DNA from: Chlorops oryzae
Lineage: Eukaryota > Arthropoda > Insecta > Diptera > Chloropidae
NCBI GenBank assembly: GCA_020466095.1
Contig: CM035808.1
Span: forward strand, 23,326,296-23,390,295
Direction of reading: 5' to 3'
Length of the DNA stretch: 64,000 nt
The translations under genes and the position numbers were made by a program. Shown piece after piece: positions 50,836 to 63,391 of the stretch (the stretch's first letter is position 1; each line of letters starts with the position of its first letter). Under the pieces are notes generated by a model. That model saw only the letters and a list, made by a program, of their open reading frames with translations, was not told the origin of the DNA and ran no database searches.

Positions 50836-52858
50836 TCCTGTAGTAGCAGGGGACGTCATTGAGCTGCCGAATTCGTTTAAAACCAGTGGTTGTGGATAGC
50901 CCCTCGCCCATCGTATTTAACACGGTGAAGTCATTGCAAGTGGCAAGCCGTCCTATGCATTAGAGATGTTACGAATGTGGTTTTTTAACATTCGCGAACG
51001 CAAATGCGAATATCTGTCGCCGATATTCGGGATGTTGCCCTATGATCCAAAAAAAGAAGTTATTTAATTAATCTGTTTTCGTAAGGAAAATGAATTTAAA
51101 TTTGTTCTCAAAGCCTTTTTTGAATAACTTTTAAATATTGTTTTGAAATTAACAAATCAATACACATATCAAATCACTCTACATAAAAGAAAAATATAAC
51201 ATCCACATAGTACTAATTTTTCGCTTTGGAAGCGCAACAATTTCGCAGTATTAGCAGCACTTTTTTATGTAGAGGAATTTTTTTTCTTTTTATAAATTGG
51301 TTTCTTTTATTATTGTAATGCCAACATAGGAATTCGCGAATGCGAATATTCGTCACATCACTATAATGCATTTCCTTGCTCTGGCTATCTCGCTATATAA
51401 GATTATTGCGTGCTGCCAAAGCGACAAAGCGCTCGTTTTAATTACTCTCTGCTCAGATAAAATAAATATCTGCTCTTTCGAAAGAAGGAATTTTGCAGAG
51501 CAAAGTATTTCCCTATTCATTAAATTAGTTTTAAGTGGCGATCCGTTGCATTACCGTGTCCAACCTATTTCTCTAGCCACCGTTGAATTGCAGTTTCGAT
51601 AGCAGCCTGTATCTTCGTTTATCTACCTAGTGCTAGAGAAAATACTTAACGACCAAGGATCAGCGAAAGTGCCTACGCATATGGGTCGCTCACCACCAGC
51701 TGAACTACAGGGTTATATCTAAATTAGTCTTAATGTAATTACGTTTATTTAATAGTGTCCGTTTTTGCCGCTGTCGCTACGCAACGAAACCCCGACAGCG
51801 GTGATAAAAAGGAAAAAGGAGGGCAGCACTTCAAGCTCGGGCTTTTTTCCCGCAATGCTAATTAGCAACACTAGTTGGTTCAAGGCTTTAAGTTTCCAAC
51901 ATGTAGGACTGTAGGTCTAACTGTCGACGTCGAAAAGCCTCTGCCGCTAATAAGAAACTCCCCATTAGGCAGGGATAGGAAACTCAACTCTTTCGAGAAA
52001 TTCACCAAAAAGCTACCAACAAAAACCTTAAGCAGGAATAGGAAATTCAACAAATTCGAGAAATTCACCAGAAAGCTACCAACAACAATACGGGTAGACA
52101 CAAAGTGGCACTATGATGCCACTTGCAAGAAAATTATCAAAGAAACACGGCGTCGTCTTGGTTTTTTATATCGCTTTAAAAGTTCATAATTGAAACTTTA
52201 CTAAATGTATTACGATATGTTTTTGTTCAATGTGCACGAATGTGTTCATTTTGTAATAAATTTACATACATTTTTGACTACAGCTACGAATTTGATTGTA
52301 CATAGAATTCAGTATTTTTGCTGAAAAAGTGTGATCAAAAAGTTATGTAGACAGGGTAGGACTAAAAAAACAATATCTATTTCTCCTTGATATTGAGTTT
52401 CCTTGATTAGTTTTATGTTTTTCAAGCTTCTCATATCATTTTATGATTTTGGTAGATTTTTACATGTAATGTACTCAAAAATCGCCCAAAATTAAAAATA
52501 AAAGTGGCAATGCATTTCACCAGAGCAGAGCTAAAGATTTCGCTGCCATAGCGTGCTTCTCTTTTCCTCATGCTATATGCCTATGTTGAAGCAGCGTAGC
52601 TCTAACACATTGCAGGGATTAGGAAGAAGAAGAGTTAGACCTATAGTCCTATATGGTTTCCAACAGTCGATCGCGTCGCGCGAATTCTCACTCGTCCGTT
52701 TTTGTAAATGAACAGCATCGTGTTAAATAGTTTCCACCCTGTTTTTTTGAATATTTCGGTTCGTTTCGCTAGTCATCGTGGCGGGCAAACATTCGGTTTT
52801 TTCATATTTTTTCGGTTCGAATCATTGAACATCATCCCGGAGAGAGTTCGACAGCTCC
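50836..52858 (+). repeat. Dispersed duplication, copy B (interrupted)
   Basis: Copy of 47930-49231, continuous except for a 756-bp insertion at 51900-52655. The shared block resumes with CAGTCGATCGCGTCGCGCGA and continues to GAGTTCGACAGCTCC. Copy B then runs on into TCAACATCATCCGAAGTCAG, which copy A replaces by poly-T. Confidence 0.8.
51900..52655. mobile_element. Non-autonomous DNA transposon with 8-bp target duplication (756 bp)
   Basis: The element starts CATGTAGGACTGTAGGTCTA and ends TAGACCTATAGTCCTATATG, giving ~23-bp inverted ends with two differences. GTTTCCAA flanks it at 51892-51899 and 52656-52663. Copy A shows the single, empty site (AAGTTTCCAACAGTCG near 49033-49048). An 8-bp duplication and CA-starting ends fit the hAT or P superfamilies. 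The frame reading ...FEKFTRKLPTTIRVDTKWHY to about 52189 lacks an internal ATG and any transposase motif. Confidence 0.88.
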
Positions 52859-53339
52859 CTCAACATCATCCGAAGTCAGCATCAGCATCGCAGCGCAATT
52901 CGAAAGGTACGTGGTTGGTTTTCTCTTCATATCTTTAAAATGATTTCCCATTGCCCCATTATTTGGTCGGACGACCAATTGACCTTTGTGGCACAAACAA
53001 AAAGGTTCTTTAGTCAAGACAAAATCTTCAAAGCTAATCCTTTCGAATTTGAATAGAATATACCAAAATCAAATCGCAGTTGTATTTTGAATTTTTGAAT
53101 TTCTCGGTTACTAACTGAAGCATCAATAGATAACACAGTAGCATGAAATCAGGAAATTGTTGCCAGAATGTATGGAACACGCAACACTTTAACGCTTGCA
53201 AGTTGCGTGTTCAATACGTTTCGACAGTTTATCATCAATAAACCTAACATTTAGAGCAGTTTAATGAAAACCCTTAAATAAAACATCATTTGAGGGCGGT
53301 AATTAGATATAACATAGTTGATAAAGTTAAATGTTCATT

Positions 53340-53476
53340 TTAATATGCTTTCCAGACCTACAATGAAATCTCGGGATTTCAGAACAAAATTGAAATCGCC
53401 TGAATTCAAATGTCAAATTTCTTCTAAAATTGTCTGAAATCTCGAGATTTCGTTGTACGTCTGGAAAGCATATTAA
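53340..53476. mobile_element. Palindromic MITE-like element (137 bp)
   Basis: TTAATATGCTTTCCAGACCT and the reverse complement of the right end (TTAATATGCTTTCCAGACGT) match. The pairing continues through GAAATCTCGGGATTTCAGA, about 44 bp of nearly perfect inverted repeat around a short loop. Confidence 0.82.
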
Positions 53477-54053
53477 CTGTTCTTTATTACCCATCGAAAA
53501 CAAAACTGTCATCAAAATATTGAGAGATAATGCTGCGAAGCTAGAACAACAGCATAGCCCATAAGTATAAATGTTAAAAAAATAAAATAAATAAATTAAG
53601 TGAATCACTCAAGAAATCTTCAAGATTCTGCTCTTAATTTAGTCATAAATAAGTTAAGTAGATATAATAAAGTGGTCTTCAATCATGAACCTCATTTACC
53701 TCCACTTGAAGCATTCATTCAACAATATAATTTCATTGTTTAGGCGCACGGAGGAATTCTCCTTATTTTTTTTTAGTTTTTGAGAGCAGATCTTTAGATA
53801 ATTCTACAAAATATTGCTGCAATGTACAAAGCGTAATGCAAATTCATTGAATTGATTCAATTTAAGACGAATGCGCAGCGATTGCTTCGATTGAGTGCAG
53901 AGACAAATATGAAAACGAAAAATTATTTGTGTGTTTCCCTTAAACGGGTATTTGCCACGAAAACCTCCAGATCTCGTAAATCAAAAAGACGAAAAATTTA
54001 ATGAATGAAATTTTGTATAAAAAAATTTACACTTTCGTGATATTTAACATCTT

Positions 54054-54486
54054 TTAATTATGTAAATTAAATATTAAATCGATAGCTTTCATGGCAGTTA
54101 TGTAAGAAAGAAAATAACCATACTTAAAATTTAAAACAAGTGAAAAAGAAAACACTCCTAAAAGCTTATTAACTTTTGAAATACTTTTCAATGTGAACAG
54201 TAATTGTTTTCGAAGGGTCGCAAAATCTTTATTACTTTGTAAATAAATGCAACTTTGTTTTAATCGTTCCATCTTACGAGAATTTAACTTCAGAATAGAG
54301 GCGTTCATAAACTTTCCTTTGGACATGGTTTAATACATTTTCCATGCTTTTCAGAGTAGTTTTGATAGTAGTTTCCGATTGCGAGGATTGAATTTGATTA
54401 AATTGAATATTGTGAAGTGCTCTAAATGAATGATTCTTTTTCTTTTCGTTTTTGTCAATGAATCTGGTTGGTTCAGACAATCGCTA
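54054..54486 (-). pseudogene. Possible coiled-coil gene fragment with a frameshift
   Basis: After a CTATAG acceptor at about 54487, a minus-strand frame reads LSEPTRFIDKNEKKK... and HNIQFNQIQSSQSETTIKTT to a TAA at 54274. The neighbouring frame is open across that point and continues with SRKMERLKQSCIYLQSNKDF and FATLRKQLLFTLKSISKVNK, ending at 54054. Both halves are K/Q/S/L-rich with a coiled-coil character, so one frameshift would join them. Alternatively, the GTAAGA at the first stop is a splice donor. I do not recognise a family. Confidence 0.28.
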
Positions 54487-55068
54487 TAGAAATTTTTTCA
54501 CACCAAATTTATGAATTCAGTTAAAATTTCAATGCACACATTGGAGACTCAAAGGAAAGAAATTTTTATTCATTTTTCATTCATTTTCTTCAAAGAAAAC
54601 ATTTCAGGAGTAGGTATTCATATACATAAGTATATGAGCCCGAAATTAAAAAAAAGTATGACGCTTACAAATCGGATCAAATAAATAAAAATCTCGGTTT
54701 TTGGATTGGCAAAGACGGCGTCGCAGGATAAGCTAATGTCTAGAAATGAACAATAATTTTAAGAATATTGCTTTTTTGACTTTGGGGAATTTTTTTTAAA
54801 CTGTTCTTGTACATATTTTCTTCTTCTTGACCCTTGTTTATATCTTATGTGATTTGCTCAAGCTCCTTCTGAGGTGTGATTATATATATGTATAAAAAAA
54901 TATTGTGCTTCCTGCAGAGACATAAATGGCTCACATGAAAAGGAAATAACATATAATTAGTTAATTAATACCAATTAACTAAAGTAGGTGTTGCCACATA
55001 TATAATAACAATAAGTCATACATATATGGGGAAACAAGAGCCATTGATCAGCGTGAAACGAGCCATAT

Positions 55069-56179
55069 CCCAAGCAGCAAAATAGAGCGATTCGACCAGC
55101 AGCAAGTCGAATCGACCTATTTTGGTTGAAAATACCCTATTTCTGACCTATTTTCCGACCTTAAATATGACCTAACTTAAAAGTCCGTTTCGAAGGTCCA
55201 AATTACCTCTATTCTACCTATTTCATGACTTCAAAGTCGCTTCGACTTCCAAGTCGATTTTTGGTCGAAAATAGGTAAAAAATTCCCTATTGAGTGACTT
55301 AAAATTGACTTAACTTTGAATTCCAAATTAGGTAATTTTTCAAGGCAAACAGACCAATTTTTTGACTAAAATTCGACTTTAAAGTCCGTTTGACTTATAG
55401 GGCGAAATAGGGCCAAAAGTTGACTTATTTTGTTGCATGCTTCGACTTCAAAGTCGAGCGGACTTGATTTTTGGACTTCATAGTCGGTTTGACTTTAAAG
55501 TCGAAATAGGTCAAAATAGGTCGAGCTCCGCCATGTTTTTCGAATGGCAAATTGAGAATTATTCTTCTGCATATGTTTTTTCTTTAAGAAAAACAATTTT
55601 TTTCAAGCAATATTTATTTAATTTCCATCAATGAGAAAGCCCCTTAAAAATGAAGAAGTAGAAGGAACACTTTCACGAAAAATCTCAGCGGGCATATGTT
55701 TTTTGGGACTTATTAAGCGCAAAATAATTTTTAATGAAGTCCATATTTTATTTATTACTTATTTCTTAAGACACACGAAGAAGAAAATCTCTCGTTCATT
55801 TCTGCTTTCGAGTAATACGAATGACTGAGTAAGATATTATGTATTTATATCTTTCTCTGTTACTCTCTCTCTCACTTTTTTCGTTTCCTTTTACGTTGTC
55901 TTTCGTTTTACTCATAAGTCCAATTAGGTCGAAAATTGGTCATTGCGACTTCTTTTCGACTAATATTAGGTAAACGGACTTCTTTTCGCCCTGACTTTGA
56001 AGTCGAAATGCCCTATTATGACCTATTATTACCGCCAATCGACTTCCAATCTATTCCCCACTTACGTCGACTCGACGTCGAATCGACGTAATTTCGACTT
56101 ATTTAGGTTAGGTCAAGTAAATATTCTGACCTAATATAGGTAAGAGTTTACCAATTTTCGATCTATTTTGCTACTTGGG
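55069..56179. mobile_element. TCGA-rich inverted-repeat element (~1.1 kb)
   Basis: The ends CCCAAGCAGCAAAATAGAGC and, in reverse complement, CCCAAGTAGCAAAATAGATC match over about 20 bp. The interior is filled with short direct and inverted copies of TTCGACTTTAAAGTCG, GACCTATTTT and CGACCTATTT, and could fold over much of its length. A partial inverted relative is at 10670-11290. Frames at 55437 and 55631 are incidental. No transposase is visible. Confidence 0.75.
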
Positions 56180-56315
56180 ATTACTCTCATATGGAGTCGT
56201 TTGATGTATGAAATCGACTCATATTGGACGACCTTAAAACATCCTTCCGAAAAGGTATAAAAAAGCAAAAAATATTATTTCAAATGATTTTTTGGGCATA
56301 CTTTAACGCCATTTT

Positions 56316-56505
56316 GACGGCCTCTGTGCCGTAGTTGGCCGAGATGCCCTGGGTCGAACTCCCAGCTCTGGTCGTGAATGTTGCTTAGCTTTTCTGTTCT
56401 GTTTTTCTCATTGGCTTTTCATTTTTCGTGGTATGTATCGCAAAGAGCCCATGAGGCCTAAGTGTGTCAATCTTCATGATGGCAGCCACATTAACCTAAC
56501 CTAAT
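56316..56505 (+). mobile_element. tRNA-derived SINE (190 bp) with target duplication
   Basis: The head contains a TTGGCCGAGATGC A-box-like segment and a tRNA T-arm with perfect 5-bp stem CTGGG (56349-56353)/CCCAG (56361-56365) around TCGAACT, i.e. the polymerase III B box. The tail ends ATTAACCTAACCTAAT. CTTTAACGCCATTTT (56301-56315) and CTTAACGCCACTTTT (56506-56520) flank it as an imperfect ~15-bp target duplication. These features together identify a SINE. Confidence 0.75.
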
Positions 56506-56520
56506 CTTAACGCCACTTTT

Positions 56521-58500
56521 TCATGATTTTTAACGCATGTTTTGTCGTTTTTAGGGATTTTCTTTCGAGCTCTAGTCATGATACATAAACCGAAAGGTTT
56601 ATCATAGTTTTGTTTTCGAGATAAATTTTATTTCAAAAGGGTGTTCAATTTGAATTGAGTCCATAGAGATTTTATTCAACCAATGTATTTTTCAAACTGT
56701 TATATTGATTTAATTTTTTTTTTTTTTTTTTTTCAAAAGAACGACAGAAAGCGAGAGGCAACGATGTTATCGTTCGTTATGTGTCTTAAGCATGAGTGAC
56801 AGTAACGCCGATGCCTTAAATTTTCTTCTCAGATCTCATAAACGAATTAAGACTTGAAAAAAAAAAAAAAACAAAATTAGCGCGTTCTTTTACAAGCAAA
56901 CTAAGCAACAGCGGAATGACGACAGACGTCAGACCCCAGAACGCAGAGCATAAACCACATACGGCAAGATTTAATTTGCACGATTATAAACAAGATCATC
57001 GTTTCGGTTCAACTGATTTAAAAGCACCGCTCACTCACGACGGAGTGTGTAATAAAAATGAAAAAAAAAAAACAAGCTAGAGAATAAAGGAATAAAGAAA
57101 ATTACAATACAATAGCCTCATGTAGTGGCAATGGAGGAGACGGATGGGCGGGTGCTCCACAACTAAGTGGATGACACTTGGTGCGCGTCAGTGGCTTTGT
57201 ATGCCCGTCTGTGCAACAGCAGTGTGTGTTTTGTTTGTGTGCCTCTTTATTCCTCTAATTCAAATCGAGCGGCTAGAGTTTGCTCAGTACTTTTTTGTCC
57301 ACAATGTTTAAGCTCCCAGGCGAATGTTCACAAAGCTCGCGCTCAGTTCCTCCACGAGTAACCACGACTTTAATGACGGATCCGAATATTCTGAATTTTC
57401 TGAATTTTTTCCATCAATCGAATTAAGTGCAAAATTCACTTATGAAAAATCGCCTTACGGTAACGGTAACGGTAATTCTCAATCTCCCGTATGTGTGAAA
57501 ACGAGCAACTAGATTTGTGCATTCGATCGATTAATTTCAATTAATCGCATAATAAATTTTGTGTTTGTATGCGTGCGACCTGACAATGTGATGCAAACAT
57601 TCGATAAATTAGTTCATCCTTTGACGATGTAAAAAAAAAAAAAAAAACACCACCCATTAAAAAACTTCACCGAAGCGCCGAGGGCAAAACAAATTCCCCA
57701 TAGTTGAACGATTCAATTTTCAAATAAATAACAAAAGAACAAAAAGGCGTTTGATTTATCACTTACATTTTGCAACAAATTACTTCTATAAGAAAGTACA
57801 TATAATATTTTGCTTTGACGTGAGAATAAAAAAAAATAATAAAAATAAAAAAACAAACCAACCCTCTCGATAAAATCTTAAAACCGGTTGTACAATTATT
57901 TCGGGAGAAACCACACGATCCGAAAATTTCTTTTTAAGGCTTTAAAAAAAAAAAGGAAATGAATTTATAATATCGTTCCAGACCTGTCAAATCTTGAATG
58001 AGTATTGGATATTATGGTAGCAATATATAGACACCTAAAACAATATTTTTCCATAGACAACAATGGCATTTACGTAATTATACGAGCGAATATGATAATT
58101 GCTGATCCATTTTAATGTAACTAACATCGTCTGTAAAGCGTGTGTGTGTGTGTGTGTGTGTGTGAGTGTGTAACGCAGCCGTTTGTTTTTTTTTTGTATG
58201 TTTTGAGAAATGTTAATGAATGAATGAAAGTGGAAAAATGTTGCATAAAAATAACAGGCCACGTGTTGTAAACCTACAAAGCCATAATAAATGTTACGAA
58301 TATTTCCAGAATCCAACAGGGATTGTTACGGGAATGGTAGGGTTTTAAAGACATGTTTTTATGATCTTTTTTATTTCTTTTTTGGAGATGAATAATGCTG
58401 GAGAATTTATGGCATATACCTACAAGTAATAGTTTAAAGTCTTAAGCTACCCACAAAGCCTCAACAAGTCCATCAACCGATTGAAACAACAACAAAAACA
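56521..58500. other. No recognisable gene
   Basis: AT-rich with poly-T and poly-A runs (near 56708-56733, 56857-56871, 57630-57646) and a TG microsatellite at about 58139-58164. The open frames at 57167, 57324 and 58035 lack any recognisable motif; the last one reads HTHTHTH from the TG repeat. A noncoding first exon could be present, but I cannot show it. Confidence 0.45.
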
Positions 58501-58505
58501 TATTA

Positions 58506-58799
58506 TTAAAAATTTTTCTGGGCGTATCCAGAACTTCGGTTAGGGAAAGGCATGATAAAAATAGTTTGCTTTATGGTTTCTTTTAAATACATTTGCGTGT
58601 GTTCATAGTGGGTGTCTCCGAAAGAAGCCAGCAAAAGTCTGCTTATATCTTCTGACAAATGATTTGGGATATTTTCTTGCATTTCTTGATAGTTTTCAAA
58701 AACTCTGTTGCGGTGTATATTGAGCAGGTAATATTTAGGGGGCGGCAGCTGCACCTCCCTGCTCCATGTTTTACTTCCTTTCACTTTTATAGTTTTCAT
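58506..58799 (-). CDS. Hypothetical protein, 97 aa, single exon
   Basis: An ATG-initiated frame on the minus strand (ATG at 58797-58799) ends at 58506. Its composition is balanced and unlike the surrounding AT-driven frames: it starts MKTIKVKGSKTWSREVQLPP and includes LLNIHRNRVFENYQEMQENI and PNHLSEDISRLLLASFGDTH. It has no signal peptide or membrane segment; the central part looks helical. I do not recognise the family. It could be a small intronless gene or the last exon of a larger one; no promoter evidence is visible. Confidence 0.42.
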   Translation of the reverse strand: MKTIKVKGSKTWSREVQLPPPKYYLLNIHRNRVFENYQEMQENIPNHLSEDISRLLLASFGDTHYEHTQMYLKETIKQTIFIMPFPNRSSGYAQKNF

Positions 58800-61700
58800 T
58801 ACGCAAAAAAAAATCTCAAATGTTAAGTGTTGAATTTACGATAGTAAAAGAAATGATAAAGTAATAAAGCACAAAAATTACATAAGATCGTGTTAGAAAC
58901 AAAAAGGTGATAATTTTTGGAACGTGTTAAAGAATGTTAAAAAATGGCTTGAAAAACCACACTCAAAACCGCAAGGATCGGCGCAATTCAAGCTGTTTGA
59001 CTTCTTTTAATTTTAAATCGGTACGGGCCAAAAGGAAATCTCTATTTAATGCGTTCAAAAAATAAAAAATAAATAAAAATAAACGCTTCAAAAGTTCTTT
59101 GTCTCAACGGCATAGCTTTGAATTACCTTTGGGGAATTTCTACTCAATTTATTGCTACTTAAAGAACGTCTTCCCGCAGCAGTCAACGACTTTATTTATA
59201 TATCGCTTTGGTTATCGAGTGATATTGATTCGATGACGCTTGTTTTCCTGAATTTTAAATGAATTACAATCAGAAGAGCCGATCTCAACCTCCTCATTCC
59301 AAAAATATTTACCTCACCATCATGTGACTCTATCAACCTGTGTCATTTGGCTTAATTATCTAAAAAATTAACTCGTCCATTCGTAATGACTTAATTTCAA
59401 CAAAAAATAAATAAAAAAAACCAAATTCAATATCGCTGTAGGACGGAATTTATTAATTTTTTTTTTATCGAGCTCTTAGCACGGGCGTCTTAGTTTCGTG
59501 GGGATCTTGTAACAGATGGAACAAAGCCACTCATGAAAATAATGAAGAAAAACGGAACTTTACGTATTTCAAATTATATTAATTCGTTGAATTTTTCTTA
59601 AAAACAAAATGCGGTATTGATCAAAACATATTTAAGGTCGAATTTGAAAAGCTCATGTTCAAAAATGTCTTCAGATGGACAACAAAATTTTCGAAGTTGT
59701 GATGTCAAAATAATTAAATAAAAAACATTTTTAAATATTAAAGAAAATAAATTATTATTACTGAGGAAATTCGAAAAGTCTTCTAAAATCCCTTTTATGT
59801 TTATCCCTTGTTAATTTGAGTATTTTTAGTTGGGGATAAATTTAAAAGGGACTTTAGAAGACCTTGTGATATGCCAAATTATGTCCACAATATATAGATA
59901 TATTTCAACTTTAAAGGACATTTTCGGAAGTTAGTACATCCGATAAAATTCGCTGATGCCTGCTCAAGTCTTTGTGCAAATATTCAACACATGCAAATAT
60001 ATGCAATCAATTTTTATCAACGGCAGATGCGATTGTAACTATATTGAATATATCCAGAAATTCCTCTTATTCGTTCCTACATTTTAAGGTGTGAAAAATC
60101 AGAAAAAGGGATGATCTGCCTTTTTTAATTTCAACCTTTTAAGGAAAGTTTATAGAAATTGAAAATCAAATAAAGTTCAGAAAATGCTCTTTATATTGTA
60201 TTAATCCTTTCGCAGCGGCTTTCTTTTTGAAGTTTCATATAATTTGTTGCATTTATTAAGTTTAGTTTAGTCTAAAAAAAAATGTATTTAAAAGCTTTTA
60301 ATTTTTTAGGGGATGGGTGGTAGCCCCTGGAATCAATGTGTTCCATTCGGATCATATGTTGGAACATATTGCATGGTTCCTTTTTAATTTAGATGTGCTT
60401 TAAATTTTTCTGGGACATATATAACATTTTTAGATGCGAAAGGGTTAAAGGCTATTTCATTTTGATCATTCGTATGAACCGGTTTGGGTGCAGCGATAGT
60501 AAATGGCTTAAAGCTCTGATTTTGAGTTTGACCACATTTAATATTGAAACGTCAACGTAAAGGGGGACCATAAAGTAAAGAATCAACATTTTTTCCACTT
60601 TTAGAATGTGTTCGCATGTAGAAGTCTTACTGTAGTAATAATTATCGCCAACAAAACGATGCCACGCCCTCAACTTTCGGATGCAAATAACCTCTCATTT
60701 TCCATATTAATTAATTCTTATCACTGGATTTCCTTATAAAAGAGGGGGACTAAATGGATCATAAAAAGGCTTGACCTATATACGTATATGGAAGATTTCA
60801 CACTTATTTTGAATTTCGATACGTAACAAGAATCTCGATAAACAAATTAACGTCGTAAACAAAAACAAAAAAAAAAAAAAAAAAATCTGAAGCCGGGGAG
60901 AGACACAGAAACACTGAAATAAATAAATTTATAGTGAATCAATACGAATAAATTTTATGAGTCATCCGTTGTTTTGATCTGACTTGATGTCGAACCCTTA
61001 CGATCTGAACAAAAAAGAAAAAAATTTTGCTAAAAGAAAACGTGCATTTCAGTTGATAAACAATAGCCAGAGACAATCACGAGTTCAGTGATGAAATAAA
61101 TTATTCAATAAAGGCTAATTCCCATGAATAAGATTATGCTAATATTTAATTAAATTATTTACATTTTAAAACTCAACGACATTGGGAAAATTAAGTACCT
61201 ACAGTAAAACAAGCCATAACTTGAAGTAAATACTTTTCTTTTTTTTTTTCAGTGTGTGTGTGCTTGTGCTCAAAACCTGCGTACCTTTGGGATTTCATTT
61301 AAAAGAATATAATAATTCTAGCCCTCCTTAGTCCTATAGATCCTTGTGCCAACAGTAAATAAATCATTTTTAACTTAAAAGTTAAGAGATCAGCTCTATG
61401 CTCTATTAAAAAAAAAATAAAAAAAAAATAAAACTTTGGCGGCGACACTGACGGTGATCAATCGAAAGGGAAAGAGCGAACGAGAAAATCATTTTGAATG
61501 GAAACACTCGATGATTGTGGAGAACTAAATGAGCACCATTGTTATTGCTGTCGTCACAGTTCAACAGAAATTGTCAATACATTGTGGACAACAAAATTAA
61601 ATTATCCAAAAGGTAAGGCGAAATTTCTTGTGAACATTTTCATTCCATAAATTGGACCAATTAAATACATTAACATAAATAGGTATATTTCTTTTTATAA

Positions 61701-62760
61701 TTTGGGAAAATTCCTTTCTGCTTCAGGCCCAAGATAAGTATGTAGTTTAGGCCTGGATATAAGTAGGACTGCGTTCATCGCACAAATAATGATCTCGATA
61801 TTTAAATCTAATCCGCGGTTTCAAGGAAGAGTCGACTTAATCTCTGAGGTCAGTTATACATATGTATGTTATTTCTATTATACCGGATAAATAGGACACA
61901 ATAGCCTTTTTAAACTCGGTAGCGCCTAGCGATGCCATATGGCATCACTGAAAGGGTGCGTTTTGTGCCATCCCCATACCTGAACCAGTTCATATGTCAT
62001 TTTATTTTTTATATTTATTTTTTTTAATTCACGCGCTAACCCGGTAACTTGGCGAACTATAGTCGACATACATACATATATAGTCGACAATTATTTGTAA
62101 ATGGAAATCCCTTTGAGATGACAACATGTACCAAAAAGCAAATGTAAAAAATTTGTAGTTCAGCTCAATTGTATAGATTCTTCGTTAGTTCCAAGTTCAA
62201 TTTTCAATGAGAAGTGGTACATTTAAATGATATGAAAGGCTTAGACGGCTTGGAAGAAACTTGCGATGCGGTGGAAAGATTTTTCAAATTTATCAAACAT
62301 TTCAATAAAAGCAGTAAATTTTTCATTGACATTATTTAAGCCCCTTCGAATGAATTACGATGCAGATTGATGATGCACAGTGGGGTCGCTTTATACATTG
62401 AGTGCGATAAATGTGGAAAAAATTCAGTCTTTTCAAAAGCCTTAAACAATAATTTTGACTAACGATATAAATTTACAGTTAATGTTTTATGATTATATAT
62501 ATAATATAGATATATAATATATAATCGTATATATAAAATTCTCGTCTGACCGTATGTTAAACCTCAATATTTGGTCCCATTGAGTAATTTTTACTTTTAG
62601 TTCTCGACGTATGAGCAATGTTATTTCAACCAAAAATAGTAGGCCGCAACATTACGTATACGTCTTATATTTAAATTTAATGAACTGCTTTGTTTCAATT
62701 TATGGAACGTTAAGGGAAAGACGGAAAAAAACGGATAGAAAGATCGGCTAGCATAAATAT
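58800..62760. other. No recognisable gene
   Basis: AT-rich sequence. A GC-richer block at about 61435-61612 (GGCGGCGACACTGACGGTGA onward) ends at a good donor, CAAAAG|GTAAGG, and could be a noncoding first exon of a + strand gene lying beyond the window, but no ORF supports it. TA repeats occur at 62495-62530. The 73-aa frame at 60452-60673 shows no motif. Confidence 0.4.
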
Positions 62761-62767
62761 ATACACA

Positions 62768-63391
62768 CCCGGCTGGAAATTTCAATGGCCCTGCCTAGAT
62801 TTGCCTAATTTATATCTTCTTGGGCCTGTCCACCAAAGTCTAGCCAGGCCCTGCTAATTTGTTAATTTATTGGTTAGAATGGGCCTAGCTAGTTATTTTT
62901 GTTTAGGATCTATCTAGATCTGCCAATCCATCTACTTTTGACCGAGAAAGTCGTTTTAATATTGATAAGTAAAATAGAAATTAATTAAATTAAATTAATA
63001 TAATATGTCAATCACTTTGTTTTACATAAGGATTTATTTTCACATCCCCATGGAGGGGTTAAAGTTTTCAACCAGCAACATCAATCGCACCTCTATGGAA
63101 CCTTATTCGTTACGATATCGCCCCTGCGGAAAGCTGATGTTCAGCACTCAAAGTACACGGTTTATATTTCAACGAATTTAAACTAAGTGAGAATTATAAA
63201 AATTTTTTCCAAAATTTTCTCTCTGGGCGATTCTACCCAGCGCTAAAGTAAGGTCATGATAAACCTGATCGATTCAAGAATTTTTAGTCCATGACCTGTC
63301 TAAACCCAGCCTAGATTTATCTATATTGTGGCAATTCTGGCTAGAGGCCCAAACTTATCACTAGACATCTCTAGAAAAATTTCCAGCCGGG
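62768..63391. mobile_element. Inverted-repeat element with CCCGGCTGGAAATTT ends (624 bp)
   Basis: CCCGGCTGGAAATTT at 62768 is a perfect 15-bp inverted repeat of AAATTTCCAGCCGGG ending at 63391. The interior is noncoding and rich in CTAG-containing words (GCCTAGCTAG, ATCTAGATCTG, GGCTAGAGGC), again arranged in opposite orientation in the two halves. The last 600 bp of the window shows nothing further. Confidence 0.75.
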
